Below the pieces are notes generated by a model. The model worked only from the letters and a program-made list of their open reading frames with translations. It was not told the origin of the DNA and searched no databases. The position numbers were made by a program, and so were the translations under genes. From Agrococcus sediminis (GTDB lineage Bacteria > Actinomycetota > Actinomycetes > Actinomycetales > Microbacteriaceae), in contig NZ_VOIR01000011.1 in the NCBI RefSeq assembly GCF_007923295.1, positions 62,001 to 126,000 of the forward strand: DNA of 64,000 bases. Reading direction: 5' to 3'. This document shows, piece after piece, positions 26,069-35,289 of this stretch; the first letter of the stretch is position 1, and each line of letters starts with the position of its first letter.

Positions 26069-27501
26069 CGGCGACGGTCGCCGCGATCGACCTCGGTGCC
26101 ACGAGCGGTCGCGTGGTGCGCGCCGAGGTCGGCCCGGGCACGCTGCGACTCGACGAGGTCGCCCGCTTCGAGAACCGACCGGTGCGCATCGGGGACGGAC
26201 TCCACTGGAGCGTGCTCGCCCTGTACGACGAGGCGCTGCGCGGCGTGGCGACCGCCTCGCACGGTGCCCCGCTCGCCTCGGTGGCGGTCGACTCGTGGGC
26301 GGTCGACTACGGCCTCCTGCGACGCGGCAGCCTGCTGGGCATCCCGTACTCGTATCGCGACGATCGCACGGCCCGTGGCCTCGAGCTCGTCGACGCCGTC
26401 ATCGCGCAGCCGGAGCTCTACGCGCGCTGCGGGCTGCAGCGGATGCCGTTCACCACCATCAATCAGCTCATGGTCGACCGCGAGCGCGGGCTGCTGGAGG
26501 TCGCCGACCGGCTGCTGATGCTGCCGGACCTGTTCGGATACTGGATGACCGGTCGGATGGTCACGGAGCGCACGAACGCCTCCACCACCGGGCTGCTCCG
26601 GCTCGACGACACCTGGGACCTCGACCTCATGGCACGGCTGGGCATCCCCGCCTCCCTGCTGCCGGAGGTGGTCGACCCCGGCACGCGCATCGGCCCCATC
26701 GACGCCATCACCCGTGCACACTTCGGCATCGAGGGCGCGCCCGACGTGCTCGCCATCGGCTCCCACGACACCGCATCCGCTGTCGTGGCCGTGCCGATGG
26801 AGCCCGGCGGCGCGTACATCTCGAGCGGCACGTGGTCGCTGGTCGGCATCGAGACACCCGCGCCCATCGCGACCGCAGAGGCGCTCGATGCGTCGTTCAC
26901 CAACGAGGGCGGCGTGGACGGACGCACCCGGTTCCTCAAGAACGTCATGGGGCTGTGGATCCTCAGCGAGTCGGTGCGCACCTGGCAGGCAGCCGGCGAT
27001 CGGATGGGGCTGCCGGAGCTGCTCGATGCGGCCGCCTCCGTGGACTGGTCGGTGCCGGTGTTCGACCCGACCGACGCGGCGTTCTACCCCCCGGGTGACA
27101 TGCCCGAGCGCATCCGCACGTGGTTCGAGGAGCGCGGCCAGCGCCCGCCGCGCGGGCGGGCGGAGGTGGTGCGATCCATCCTGGAGTCGCTCGCCGAGGG
27201 CTACGCCGTGACGCTCCGCGACGCCGCCCGCATCAGCGGTCAGGGGATCGAGCGCGTGCACGTGGTCGGCGGCGGCTCCCGGAACACCCTGCTGTGCCAG
27301 CTGACCGCCGACCGCACCGGACTGCCGGTCGTCGCCGGACCCGCCGAGGCGACGGCGATCGGCAGTGTGCTCGTGCAGGCACGAGCCCTGGGCGCGGCGC
27401 CGGCGTCGCTCGAGGAGCTGCGAGCGCTCGTCAGGGCGACGCAGACGCTCACGACCTATCTCCCGCGCACCGGCGCCCCGCAGAGGTCGGATCTTTCGTA
27501 G
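26065..27501 (+). CDS. rhaB: Rhamnulokinase
   Basis: 478 residues of the FGGY kinase family. N-terminal phosphate loop VAAIDLGATSGRVVRAEV (residues 4-21), substrate region SVAVDSWAVDYGLLRRG (about 72-88), SYRDDRT (about 93-99), and the C-terminal ATP site HVVGGGSRNTLLCQLTADRTG (about 395-415). The DLGATSGR and VDSWGVD-like motifs separate rhamnulokinases from xylulokinases. Phosphorylates L-rhamnulose at C1. ATGA overlap with the aldolase gene. Confidence 0.93.
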   Translation: MTATVAAIDLGATSGRVVRAEVGPGTLRLDEVARFENRPVRIGDGLHWSVLALYDEALRGVATASHGAPLASVAVDSWAVDYGLLRRGSLLGIPYSYRDDRTARGLELVDAVIAQPELYARCGLQRMPFTTINQLMVDRERGLLEVADRLLMLPDLFGYWMTGRMVTERTNASTTGLLRLDDTWDLDLMARLGIPASLLPEVVDPGTRIGPIDAITRAHFGIEGAPDVLAIGSHDTASAVVAVPMEPGGAYISSGTWSLVGIETPAPIATAEALDASFTNEGGVDGRTRFLKNVMGLWILSESVRTWQAAGDRMGLPELLDAAASVDWSVPVFDPTDAAFYPPGDMPERIRTWFEERGQRPPRGRAEVVRSILESLAEGYAVTLRDAARISGQGIERVHVVGGGSRNTLLCQLTADRTGLPVVAGPAEATAIGSVLVQARALGAAPASLEELRALVRATQTLTTYLPRTGAPQRSDLS

Positions 27502-27510
27502 GGTGGGCTC

Positions 27511-28221
27511 ATGGCGGTGACGGACGACGCGATCAGCAAGATCAAGCAGATGATCCAGCAGGGCGAGCTGCGCCCCGGCGACCGGCTGCCCCCGGAGCAG
27601 GAGCTCGCCGAGCGGCTCGGCCTCTCGCGCTCGTCGATGCGCGAGGCGGTGAAGGCGCTCGAGGCGATGCGCATCCTCGACGTGCGGCGCGGCGACGGCA
27701 CCTACGTGACGAGCCTGCAGCCGAGCCTGCTGCTCGAGGCGATGTCGTTCGTGCTCGACTTCCACGAGTCGCACGCGGTGCTCGAGGTCTTCGAGGTGCG
27801 GCGGATCGTCGAGCCCGCCTCCGCCGCCCTCGCCGCACGCCGGGCGACGCCCGAGCAGGTCGCCGCGATGCGCGAGCACCTCACCGCCGTGCACGGCGAG
27901 ACCCCGAGCGACGAGCTCGTCGAGCACGACGTGGCCTTCCATCGGATGATCGCGGCCGCCACGGGCAACGACTACCTGGTCAGCCTGCTCGAGACGATCT
28001 CGAGCCAGACCGCCCGGGCGCGCGTGTGGCGCGCGCTCACGCAGGACAACGCGGTGCCGCGCACGCTGCAGGAGCACGAGCGCATCCTCGACGCGATCGC
28101 CGCCGGCGACGCCGACGTCGCCCGCGCGGCGATGATCGTGCACATCGCCGGCGTCGAGCACTGGCTGCACGACGCCGCCGAGCGCGAGAGCGAGGCGCTC
28201 GCGCAGGCCGACGAGGCGTAG
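27511..28221 (+). CDS. FadR/GntR family regulator (probably of the L-fucose genes)
   Basis: 236 residues: winged helix (ISKIKQMIQQGELRPGDRLP, LAERLGLSRSSMREAVKALE, VRRGDGTYVTSL) and an FCD domain with metal-site residues (DVAFHRMIAAATGN, then HERILDAI, MIVHI). Start ATG 27511 lies nine bases after the rhamnulokinase stop with GGTGGG upstream, so it can be read from the rhamnose promoter as well as its own. It faces the L-fucose operon tail to tail. The adjacent L-fucose promoter and the distant isomerase/kinase promoter share a 12-mer, and this protein is the best local candidate to bind it (inference). Confidence 0.88.
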   Translation: MAVTDDAISKIKQMIQQGELRPGDRLPPEQELAERLGLSRSSMREAVKALEAMRILDVRRGDGTYVTSLQPSLLLEAMSFVLDFHESHAVLEVFEVRRIVEPASAALAARRATPEQVAAMREHLTAVHGETPSDELVEHDVAFHRMIAAATGNDYLVSLLETISSQTARARVWRALTQDNAVPRTLQEHERILDAIAAGDADVARAAMIVHIAGVEHWLHDAAERESEALAQADEA

Positions 28222-28248
28222 CGGGCCGCGCCGTCGAGGCGCAGCCCG
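28222..28248. terminator. Hairpin between convergent FadR and fucU genes
   Basis: CGGGC-GCGCC pairs with GGCGC-GCCCG, with one bulged base per side and a GTCGA loop. It follows the regulator stop directly and precedes the fucU stop on the other strand. Confidence 0.5.
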
Positions 28249-28263
28249 CCGCGCCTTCGAGCG

Positions 28264-28686
28264 TCAGTCGCCGCCGAAGCCGACGACGCCCTTCCGCAGC
28301 AGCGCGTTGCCGTACTTGCGCGCCTCGGCCGTGCGCACGACGCAGAACGCGCTCCGCGCCAGGTCGTAGAACGCGAAGCGCTCGACCTGCGCGAGCCGCC
28401 CCTCCGGGCAACGGGCGGCCGCGCGCAGCTCCGCGCCCACCTCGACGCCCTCGCCCGGCTCCGCCTCCATGAGCAGCACCGACGGCCCCTCGTACTCGTC
28501 GTACGGCACGACCGAGCGGATGGCCTCGAGCACCCGCGGGGCCGATGCCTGCACCGTCACGACCGGCTGGCCGGCGGCGTACGAGGGGTAGTGGGCGTCG
28601 GCGACGAGCACGCGGTCGCCGTGCCCCATGTGGTCGAGCAGGCGCAGCAGCTCGCCGTCGAGCAGCGGATCGATCCCGTTCAGCAT
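28264..28686 (-). CDS. fucU: L-fucose mutarotase (RbsD/FucU family)
   Basis: 140 residues beginning MLNGIDPLLDGELLRLLDHMGHGD, the FucU opening (Leu-x-x-Ile-Pro/Asp-Pro-Leu ... His). DAHYPSYAAG carries the second conserved site, and ERFAFYDLARSAFCVVRTAE ends the active-site wall. It interconverts L-fucose anomers and supplies the form used by the dehydrogenase. Start overlaps the lactonase stop by 7 bp. Last gene of the leftward L-fucose operon. Confidence 0.9.
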   Translation of the reverse strand: MLNGIDPLLDGELLRLLDHMGHGDRVLVADAHYPSYAAGQPVVTVQASAPRVLEAIRSVVPYDEYEGPSVLLMEAEPGEGVEVGAELRAAARCPEGRLAQVERFAFYDLARSAFCVVRTAEARKYGNALLRKGVVGFGGD

Positions 28687-29513
28687 GGTTCCTCCAGTCG
28701 GTACACGCGGCGGGCCGTCCCCGCCTCGATCGCGCGGCGCTCGTCCTCCGACAGCGCCGAGAGCACCCCGTCGATGGGCGCCATGAGCGGGCCGAGCCCG
28801 TCGGCGAGCAGCGGCATCGGCCAGTCGGAGCCCAGCAGCATCCGCCCCGGCCCGAACGCGTCGAGCGCCGTGCGCCAGGCGTCGGCGAACGCATCCGCCG
28901 GCAGGCCGCGGCCCGCGTGGTGCAGGCCCGAGACCTTCGCGACGGTCGTCGGCACGGCCGCGAACGCGCGCACCCCGGCTCGCCACGCGTCGCGCGCGCC
29001 GGCATCGACCGGCGGCTTGCCGAGGTGGTCGAGCACGACGACGAGCCCGTCGACCTCGGCGGCGGCGCGGGTCGCGGCGGCGAGCTGGTGCGGCCAAGCG
29101 TCGGGCACGTCGAGCGGCAGCTCGCGCTCGGCGAGCAGCGCGAGCGTGCGCCGCACCTCGGGCCGGTCGAGCAGGTGCGGGTCGGGCTGGTCGTGGATGA
29201 GCGCGCGCACGCCGACGAGCGGGCGGCCGCGCAGCTGGTCGAGCCGCTCCTGCGCGCGCTCAGGGTCCTCGAGCGGCACCCAGCCGACGGCGCCCGCGAT
29301 CCAGTCGTGCGCCTCCGCGAGCGCGAGGAGGTGCTCGGTGTCGGCGTCGGTGTCGGCCGCCTGCACGAGCATCGCGGCGTCGAAGCCCGCGGCGCCGATC
29401 GCCGACCGACCCTCCGCGGCGTCGAAGCCGCGGTCGATGGGCGCGAGCGACGCGTCGAGCCACCCGTAGCCCTCGACCGACGGCCAGAGGTGCAGGTGAG
29501 CGTCGATCCTCAC
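28680..29513 (-). CDS. Amidohydrolase-family lactonase (L-fuconolactonase candidate)
   Basis: 277 residues, a TIM-barrel amidohydrolase of the L-fucono-1,5-lactonase/4-sulfomuconolactonase group. Metal-site residues are DAHLHLWPS (HxH at residues 6-8), VVLDHLGKPP (His near 160) and LLGSDWPM (Asp near 226). GTG 29513 is chosen because it overlaps the preceding stop as GTGA; a GTG two codons upstream is possible. Context gives the reaction: hydrolysis of L-fuconolactone from the aldo/keto reductase step to L-fuconate for the dehydratase encoded two genes upstream. Confidence 0.88.
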   Translation of the reverse strand: MRIDAHLHLWPSVEGYGWLDASLAPIDRGFDAAEGRSAIGAAGFDAAMLVQAADTDADTEHLLALAEAHDWIAGAVGWVPLEDPERAQERLDQLRGRPLVGVRALIHDQPDPHLLDRPEVRRTLALLAERELPLDVPDAWPHQLAAATRAAAEVDGLVVVLDHLGKPPVDAGARDAWRAGVRAFAAVPTTVAKVSGLHHAGRGLPADAFADAWRTALDAFGPGRMLLGSDWPMPLLADGLGPLMAPIDGVLSALSEDERRAIEAGTARRVYRLEEPC

Positions 29514-30481
29514 GCGCACTCCGCGGGGATGAGGCCCGCGTCGGTGAGCTCGGCCCACACCGCATCGGGAACGGGGGCCGCGGCGCGCGCGCCGGTCTCG
29601 GCCATCTGGGCGGGGCGGCTCGCGCTCACGGCGCGCGCGACCACCGTCGGCATGCGCAGCGGGAAGGCGATCGCCGCCGTCGGCAGGTCGACGCCGTGCG
29701 CCTCGCACACGTCGGCGATCGCGTGCGCGCGTGCGAGCAGCTCGCGGTCGGCGGCGCCGTAGTCGTAGCGGGCGTCGGATGCGGGCCGCGGCTTCGCGAG
29801 CAGGCCGGAGTTGAAGATCGACACGGCGATGGCCTCCACGCCGTGCGCCGCGCAGGCGGGCACGACCCGCTCGATCGCGGAGTGGTCGAGCAGCGTGATG
29901 CGGCTCGAGACCATCAGCACGTCGGCGAGCCCGCTCGTGGCGGCCGCCTCGAGCGCCGTGAGCGACTTCGAGCCGATGCCCACCGCATCCGCCATGCCCT
30001 CGCGCCGCAGCGCCGCGAGCGCGGCCAGCCCGGCGTCGAGCGCCACCCGCTCGCCCTCGGGCGCCACGTCGGGGTCGTGGAGGTAGAGCACGTCGACGCG
30101 GTCGAGGCCGAGCCGCTCGAGCGACTCGTCGAGGCTGCGGCGCACCCCCGCCTCGGAGGCGTCGTAGCGGCGCTCGTGCGTGCGCGGCACCGCGAAGTCG
30201 TGCGCCATGTCGTCGCCGTCGGCGCCGCCCGGCACGGGCTCGAGCAGCCGGCCGACCTTCGTCGAGACGATGAACTCGTCGCGCGGCTTCGAGCGCAGGA
30301 AGGCGCCGAGGCGCCGCTCCGACAGGCCGAGCCCGTAGTGCGGCGCCGTGTCGAAGTGGCGGATGCCCGCGTCCCACGCCGCCTGGAGGGTCGCCTCCGC
30401 GTCGGCGTCGCTGAGCGCGCGGTAGAGGTTGCCGACCGTGGCGGCGCCGAAGGCGAGCGGGTGGTCGGCCAGGATCGACAT
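29510..30481 (-). CDS. Aldo/keto reductase (L-fucose dehydrogenase type)
   Basis: 323 residues of the aldo/keto reductase barrel. The tetrad is visible: Asp in HFDTAPHYGLGLSERR with Tyr (about residues 40-45), Lys in FIVSTKVGRLL (about 71) and His in VLYLHDPDVA (about 133). DTAPHYGxGLSE is typical of L-fucose/D-threo-aldose dehydrogenases. It oxidises L-fucose with NAD(P) to the lactone. ATG 30481 starts right at the family N-terminus (MSILADHPLAFGAATVGNLY); a longer start would add 12 non-conserved residues. Four bases after the dehydratase stop. Confidence 0.9.
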   Translation of the reverse strand: MSILADHPLAFGAATVGNLYRALSDADAEATLQAAWDAGIRHFDTAPHYGLGLSERRLGAFLRSKPRDEFIVSTKVGRLLEPVPGGADGDDMAHDFAVPRTHERRYDASEAGVRRSLDESLERLGLDRVDVLYLHDPDVAPEGERVALDAGLAALAALRREGMADAVGIGSKSLTALEAAATSGLADVLMVSSRITLLDHSAIERVVPACAAHGVEAIAVSIFNSGLLAKPRPASDARYDYGAADRELLARAHAIADVCEAHGVDLPTAAIAFPLRMPTVVARAVSASRPAQMAETGARAAAPVPDAVWAELTDAGLIPAECA

Positions 30482-30485
30482 GCCC

Positions 30486-31793
30486 CTACCCTGCCGCAGT
30501 CGCGACTCGGTGCGCACCCGTCCACGTGTAGTCGCGCACCGACTCGGCGAGCATCTCGGTGCCGGCGCCCGGCGTGAGCGGCGCGCGGTAGGCGCCGCCC
30601 TCGATGACGGTGGGCGTCACGAAGTGCTCGTGCAGGTGGTCGACGAACTCGATCACCCGGCCCTCGCGCGTGCCGGCGACGGCGACGAAGTCGAGCATCG
30701 ACAGGTGCTGCACGGCCTCGCACAGGCCCACGCCGCCCGCGTGCGGGCACACGGGCAACCCGAACTTGGCCGCGAGCAGCAGGATCGCGACGTTCTCGTT
30801 CACGCCGCCGACGCGCGTCGCGTCGATCTGCACGAAGCTGATGGCGTCGGCCTGCATGAGCTGCTTGAAGACGACGCGGTTCTGCACGTGCTCGCCGGTC
30901 GCGACCGGGATGGGCGCGATGCCGCGGGCGATGGCCGCGTGGCCGAGCACGTCGTCGGGGCTCGTCGGCTCCTCGACCCAGTGCGGCCGGAACTCGGCGA
31001 GCGCCTGCACCCAGTCGATCGCCGCCTGCACGTCCCAGCGCTGGTTCGCGTCGATCGCGATCGGGAAGTCGGGCCCGCACACCTCGCGCGCGATGCGGAA
31101 GCGGCGGATGTCGTCGTCGAGGTCGGCGCCGACCTTGAGCTTGATCTGGGTGAAGCCGTCGGCCATCGCCTCGCGGCACAGCCGCGCGAGCTTCTCGTCG
31201 GAGTAGCCGAGCCACCCGGGCGTGGTCGTGTACGCCGGGAAGCCGCTCTCGAGCAGCTGCGCCTCGCGCTCGGCCTTCCCGGGCTCGGCGGCGCGCAGGA
31301 TCGCGAGCGCCTCGTCGCGCGTGAGCGCGTCGCTCAGGTAGCGGAAGTCGACGAGCGAGACGAGCTCCTCGGGGCTCATGCGGGCGAGCAGCTGCCACAG
31401 CGGCATGCCGGCGCGCTTGGCCTTGAGATCCCACAGCGCGTTGACGACGGCGCCGATCGCCATGTGCATGACGCCCTTCTCGGGCCCGAGCCAGCGCAGC
31501 TGCGAGTCGCCGATCAGCTCGGCCGAGGCGGCGCCCATGTCGTCGAGCAGCGGCTCGACCTCGCGGCCCACGATGTGCTCGGCGACGGCGCCGATCGCGG
31601 CGAGCTGCACGTCGTTGCCGCGGCCGATGGTGAAGACGAAGCCGTGCCCCTCGTGGCCGTCGCCGGCGTCGGTGCGCACGACGAGGTAGGCGGCCGAGTA
31701 GTCGGGATCGGGGTTCATCGCGTCGGAGCCGTCGAGGCTCTGCGAGGTGGGGAAACGGACGTCCGAGACGTCGACGCTGACGATGGTGCTCAT
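30486..31793 (-). CDS. L-fuconate dehydratase (enolase superfamily)
   Basis: 435 residues, the length of L-fuconate dehydratases. The barrel shows the catalytic KxK motif (FTQIKLKVG), metal ligands in [20 protein letters not shown] and [12 protein letters not shown], and the general base His region [15 protein letters not shown]. The N-terminus ([20 protein letters not shown]) is characteristic of fuconate dehydratase over other mandelate-racemase-type sugar-acid dehydratases. It makes 2-keto-3-deoxy-L-fuconate. First gene of the leftward operon, with a clear promoter and operator upstream. Confidence 0.94.
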   Translation of the reverse strand: MSTIVSVDVSDVRFPTSQSLDGSDAMNPDPDYSAAYLVVRTDAGDGHEGHGFVFTIGRGNDVQLAAIGAVAEHIVGREVEPLLDDMGAASAELIGDSQLRWLGPEKGVMHMAIGAVVNALWDLKAKRAGMPLWQLLARMSPEELVSLVDFRYLSDALTRDEALAILRAAEPGKAEREAQLLESGFPAYTTTPGWLGYSDEKLARLCREAMADGFTQIKLKVGADLDDDIRRFRIAREVCGPDFPIAIDANQRWDVQAAIDWVQALAEFRPHWVEEPTSPDDVLGHAAIARGIAPIPVATGEHVQNRVVFKQLMQADAISFVQIDATRVGGVNENVAILLLAAKFGLPVCPHAGGVGLCEAVQHLSMLDFVAVAGTREGRVIEFVDHLHEHFVTPTVIEGGAYRAPLTPGAGTEMLAESVRDYTWTGAHRVATAAG

Positions 31794-31822
31794 GGCGGGG
31801 CTCCTCTGACTGGCCATTGCAG

Positions 31823-31851
31823 ACTATAGATCGGATGTTTGGACGGCAAGT
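31823..31851 (-). promoter_or_regulatory. Promoter and operator of the leftward L-fucose operon
   Basis: On the minus strand, CTTGCC (31850-31845) and TATAGT (31828-31823) are spaced by 16 bases. The spacer is filled by the 12-mer AGATCGGATGTT (plus-strand 31828-31839), repeated exactly upstream of the FGGY kinase at 49363. A repressor bound there would block RNA polymerase. Confidence 0.6.
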
Positions 31852-31894
31852 GCTGTCGCCGAGCGGCTCGATCGCCTAGGATCGCTCCGAGACT

Positions 31895-31913
31895 TCGGAT
31901 GTTCGGCATCCGA
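31895..31913 (+). promoter_or_regulatory. Palindromic operator upstream of the rightward L-fucose genes
   Basis: Perfect TCGGATG / CATCCGA arms around TTCGG. It lies 28 bases before the hydrolase ATG and just downstream of a possible TAGGAT box at 31877-31882. The first half matches the TCGGATGTT core of the leftward operator. Confidence 0.6.
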
Positions 31914-31941
31914 CCGCGCGATGACGACGGAAGGAGCGCAC

Positions 31942-32793
31942 ATGCGTCTGGCACGACTGGGAGCAGCCGGCGAGGAGGTGCCCGTCGCCCTCGTCGACGA
32001 GCGGGCCTACGACCTGCGGTCGATCGCCGCCGACATCGACGGCACCTTCCTCGAGCACGGCCTCGATCGCGCCCGCGCCGCGCTCGAGGCCGGCGAGCTG
32101 CCGGAGCTGCCCCGCGACGGCCTGCGCGTCGGCGCCCCGGTCGCGCGCCCCGGTGCCGTCGTGTGCGTCGGCATGAACTACGCGGCCCACGCCGCCGAGT
32201 CGGGCAGCGAGCCGCCGACGCAGCCCGTCATCTTCCTGAAGCACCCCAACACCGTCGGCGGCCCCGACGACGATGTGCCCCTCGCCGCGCACGCGCAGAA
32301 GATGGACTGGGAGGTCGAGCTCGCGCTCGTCATCGGCCGCCCCGCGTGGAACCTCGGCTCGCGGGAGGAGGCGGCCGCGTGCATCGCCGGCGCCACCGTC
32401 GCCGACGACCTCTCCGAGCGCACGTGGCAGCTCGAGGTCTCGGGCGGCCAGTGGTCGAAGGGCAAGTGCGCGCCCGGCTCGACGCCGCTCGGTCCCGAGC
32501 TCGTCACCGCCGACGAGCTCGACCTGGGCGACCTGCGCCTCACGAGCCGCGTCAACGGCGAGCCGCGCCAGGACTCCTCGACCGCCGACCTCATCTTCGA
32601 CGCCGCGACCGTCGTGCAGGACCTCAGCCGCTACATGCGCCTCGACCCGGGCGACGTCGTGCTCACCGGCACACCCGAGGGCGTGGCGCTCTCGGGCCGC
32701 TTCCCCTACCTCGTCGACGGCGACGTCGTCGAGGTGGCGATCGAGGGCATCGGCACGCAGCGCCACCGCATGGTCGCCGAGGCCTCGGCATGA
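31942..32793 (+). CDS. Fumarylacetoacetate hydrolase family protein (2,4-diketo-3-deoxy-L-fuconate hydrolase candidate)
   Basis: 283 residues. The FAH fold is marked by CVGMNYAAHAAESG (about residues 74-87), the metal ligands KMDWEVELALVIG (Glu near 117-119), VADDLSERTWQ (Asp near 150) and the product loop LTGTPEGVALSG (about 243-254). ATG 31942 has GGAAGGAG seven bases upstream; an ATG at 31921 lacks one. In the non-phosphorylative L-fucose pathway this family cleaves 2,4-diketo-3-deoxy-L-fuconate to pyruvate and L-lactate. ATGA overlap with the dehydrogenase gene that makes its substrate supports this role. Confidence 0.9.
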   Translation: MRLARLGAAGEEVPVALVDERAYDLRSIAADIDGTFLEHGLDRARAALEAGELPELPRDGLRVGAPVARPGAVVCVGMNYAAHAAESGSEPPTQPVIFLKHPNTVGGPDDDVPLAAHAQKMDWEVELALVIGRPAWNLGSREEAAACIAGATVADDLSERTWQLEVSGGQWSKGKCAPGSTPLGPELVTADELDLGDLRLTSRVNGEPRQDSSTADLIFDAATVVQDLSRYMRLDPGDVVLTGTPEGVALSGRFPYLVDGDVVEVAIEGIGTQRHRMVAEASA

Positions 32794-33530
32794 GCGAGTT
32801 CGAGGGCCTCGTCGCGATCGTGACCGGCGGCGGCAGCGGCATCGGCGCCGCGATCGCCGACGAGCTCGCCGATCGTGGCGCGCGCGTCGCCGTGCTCGAC
32901 CTGCGCCCCGGCGACGCGCACCTCGGCGTCGAGTGCGACATCGCCGACGACGCCTCCGTGCGCGCGGCGGTCGCGCGGGTCGCCGACGAGCTCGGCGGCA
33001 TCGACGTGCTGATCAACAACGCCGGCATCGGCGCGACCGGCGCGATCGACGACAACGACGAGGCCGAGTGGCACCGCGTGTGGGATGTCAACGTCGTCGG
33101 CATCATGCGCGTCACCCGTGCGGCGCTGCCGCACCTGCGTGCCTCGACGGCGGCGGCGATCGTCAACACCTCGTCGATCGGCGCCACCGCGGGGCTCCCG
33201 CAGCGCGCCCTCTACTCCGCGTCGAAGGGCGCCGTGCTCTCGCTCACCCGCGCGATGGCCGCCGACCACCTGCGCGAGGGCATCCGCGTCAACGCGGTCA
33301 GCCCCGGCACCGCCGACACGCCCTGGGTGGGACGTCTGCTCGCCGCGGCGCCCGACCCGGCGCACGAGCGCGCCCAGCTCGAGGCGCGCCAGCCGCACGG
33401 CCGGCTCGTCGCCCCCGCCGAGATCGCGCACGCCGTCGCGTACCTCGCGAGCCCCCGGGCCGGCTCGACGACCGGCGTCAGCCTCGCCGTCGACGGCGGC
33501 ATGCAGGAGCTGCGCCTGCGCAAGGACTGA
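32790..33530 (+). CDS. Short-chain dehydrogenase (2-keto-3-deoxy-L-fuconate dehydrogenase candidate)
   Basis: 246 residues, classical SDR: cofactor motif VTGGGSGIGAAIA (about residues 11-23), NNAGIGATG (about 74), catalytic Ser in NTSSIGATAG (about 128) and YSASKGAVLS with Tyr/Lys (about 144-148). The acidic VLDLRPGD after strand 2 suggests NAD rather than NADP. It completes the set that turns 2-keto-3-deoxy-L-fuconate into the diketo acid. Only six bases separate its stop from the convergent transaldolase-like gene. Confidence 0.9.
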   Translation: MSEFEGLVAIVTGGGSGIGAAIADELADRGARVAVLDLRPGDAHLGVECDIADDASVRAAVARVADELGGIDVLINNAGIGATGAIDDNDEAEWHRVWDVNVVGIMRVTRAALPHLRASTAAAIVNTSSIGATAGLPQRALYSASKGAVLSLTRAMAADHLREGIRVNAVSPGTADTPWVGRLLAAAPDPAHERAQLEARQPHGRLVAPAEIAHAVAYLASPRAGSTTGVSLAVDGGMQELRLRKD

Positions 33531-33536
33531 GCGGCG

Positions 33537-34190
33537 TCAGGACGCGAGCGACGGCGACGCCTCGAAGACCGCGGCCGCGTCGTCGGTCGCCGGATGCGCG
33601 AGGGCGGCCCAGAGCACGTCGGGGGCGGCCGTGAAGGTGGGCACGCCCGCCTCCGCGAGCGCCACGATGTCGTCGGGGGTGCGCAGGCTCGCCGCGAGCA
33701 CCTCGGTTGCCGAGTCGCCGCACGCGGCCTGCATGCGCGCGATGTCGCCGACCGCGTCGAAGCCGGCATCGCGCATCCGCCCCAGGTACGCCGCGATGTA
33801 GCGGATGCCGCACGAGGCGGCGGCGAGCGCCTGCGCGGGCGTGAAGACGGCCGTCAGCAGCACGGGCGCGCCCTCGCGCGCGAGGCGAGCGGCGACGCCG
33901 AAGCCGACGCGCGTCGCCGGCACCTTCACCACCGCGAGCTCTCCGAGCGCGAGGATCTCGCGGGCGCGCCGCTCGAGGGCCGCCTCGTCGTCGCCCCAGG
34001 CCTGGAAGAAGATCTCGCGCGCGCCCTCGCCGGCCCACCGGGCGTAGAGCTCGGGGATGTCGGCGACGGTGCGGCCGGCGCGCTCGAGGATCGTCGGGTT
34101 GGTCGTCACGCCGTGCACGAGCGAGCCGGAGAGCAGGGGCGACACGGCGTCGACGTCGGCCGAGTCGACGTACAGGCGGGGCGCGGGCAT
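33537..34190 (-). CDS. Transaldolase / fructose-6-phosphate aldolase family protein (TalC-like)
   Basis: 217 residues, the size of the short FSA/TalC class. Features: LYVDSADVDAVSPLL at the start, HGVTTNPTILERAG, the Schiff-base lysine in LAVVKVPAT (about Lys89), TAVFTPAQALAAASCGIRYIAAYLGR and the terminal phosphate region. These enzymes make or break ketose phosphates with dihydroxyacetone or its phosphate. It is divergent from the ribokinase operon, and the 103-base gap holds a copy of that operon's operator core, so it probably belongs to the same pathway. Substrate unknown. Confidence 0.85.
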   Translation of the reverse strand: MPAPRLYVDSADVDAVSPLLSGSLVHGVTTNPTILERAGRTVADIPELYARWAGEGAREIFFQAWGDDEAALERRAREILALGELAVVKVPATRVGFGVAARLAREGAPVLLTAVFTPAQALAAASCGIRYIAAYLGRMRDAGFDAVGDIARMQAACGDSATEVLAASLRTPDDIVALAEAGVPTFTAAPDVLWAALAHPATDDAAAVFEASPSLAS

Positions 34191-34245
34191 GGGTGCTCCT
34201 CACGAGCGCTGGGGATGGTGCCCGGCAGGACGTCACGGGTCGCCG

Positions 34246-34262
34246 CTAATGTAATGACAGGC
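34246..34262. promoter_or_regulatory. Operator half-site of the GntR-controlled regulon, site 1
   Basis: CTAATGTAATGACAGGC contains the 11-mer GTAATGACAGG (34251-34261) that also forms the centre and right arm of the palindrome at 36553. It lies between the divergent talC-like and ribokinase genes, 56 bases from the first start and 32 from the second. Confidence 0.6.
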
Positions 34263-34293
34263 GCGCGCGGACGTCAATGAGGATCGCGCGAGG

Positions 34294-35289
34294 ATGCGAG
34301 GAGCAGTGACCGACGTGCAGGATCTCGACGCAGAGCGGGCAGGCGTGCTGGTGGTCGGCTCGATCACCGCCGATGTGACGACCTTCTCGAGCCGGCTGCC
34401 GCGGCCGGGCGAGACGTTCCTCGGGGACGCGTTCACGCTCGTGCTCGGCGGCAAGGGCGCCAACCAGGCGGTCGCCGCAGGGCGCGCGGGCGCCGACGCG
34501 CAGATGGTCGGATGCGTCGGGGACGACCTGTTCCGCGACCTCGTGCGCGAGGGGCTGCGCGACGCGGGCGTCGACATCCGCCACGTGCGCGTCGTGCCCG
34601 ACCAGACCGGCATCGCGCACATCCGCGTCGACGCGAGCGGCGAGAACGACATCGTCATGGTGCCGCTCGCGAACGCGCACCTCGATGAGGCGCAGATCGA
34701 CCGCGCCTTCGCCGAGCTCGGCCCGAGCACCCGCGTGATGCTCACGCAGCTCGAGATCCCCTTCCAGCTCACGATGCACGCGATCCGCCGCGCGCACGAG
34801 GCCGGCCTCACCGTCGTGCTCGACCCCGCCCCCGCGCACGAGCTGCCCGACGAGATCTGGCCGCTCGTCGACCTCGTCACGCCCAACGAGACCGAGGCGA
34901 CGCTGCTCACCGGCACCGACGTCGACTCCCGCGAGTCCGCCGTCGCCGCCGGGCGCTGGTTCGTCGACCGCGGGGTGGGCGCGGCCCTCATCACGATGGC
35001 GGGCGCCGGCAGCGTGCTCGTCGACGCCGACGGCGTCAGCGACCACGCGCCCATCCGCGTCGAGGTCGTCGACACGACCGCCGCGGGCGACGCCTTCGCG
35101 GGCTTCCTGGCGGCCGCGCTCGCCGCCGGGCTCTCGCGCGACGAGGCCATCCGCCGCGCCGGGGCCGCCGGCGCGCTCGCCGTCACCAAGCGCGGCGCCT
35201 CCCCCAGCCTGCCCACCGCCGCCGAGGTCGACGCGCTGCTCGCGTCGCAGCTCGAGCCGGCGACCGAGTCCGCGAGAGAGGACGCCTGA
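34294..35289 (+). CDS. rbsK: Ribokinase (PfkB family)
   Basis: 331 residues. The ribokinase pattern is complete: N-terminal VVGSITADVTTFSSRLPRPG, GGKGANQAVAAGRAGA (about residues 50-65), LTQLEIPFQLT, VTPNETEATLLTG, and the catalytic/anion-hole motif DTTAAGDAFAG (about 259-269, catalytic Asp265). It phosphorylates the terminal hydroxyl of ribose or a related pentose/hexose. ATG 34294 is used; GTG 34306 is a possible alternative. First gene of a nine-gene operon; the next gene, rbsD, overlaps by one base. Confidence 0.9.
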   Translation: MRGAVTDVQDLDAERAGVLVVGSITADVTTFSSRLPRPGETFLGDAFTLVLGGKGANQAVAAGRAGADAQMVGCVGDDLFRDLVREGLRDAGVDIRHVRVVPDQTGIAHIRVDASGENDIVMVPLANAHLDEAQIDRAFAELGPSTRVMLTQLEIPFQLTMHAIRRAHEAGLTVVLDPAPAHELPDEIWPLVDLVTPNETEATLLTGTDVDSRESAVAAGRWFVDRGVGAALITMAGAGSVLVDADGVSDHAPIRVEVVDTTAAGDAFAGFLAAALAAGLSRDEAIRRAGAAGALAVTKRGASPSLPTAAEVDALLASQLEPATESAREDA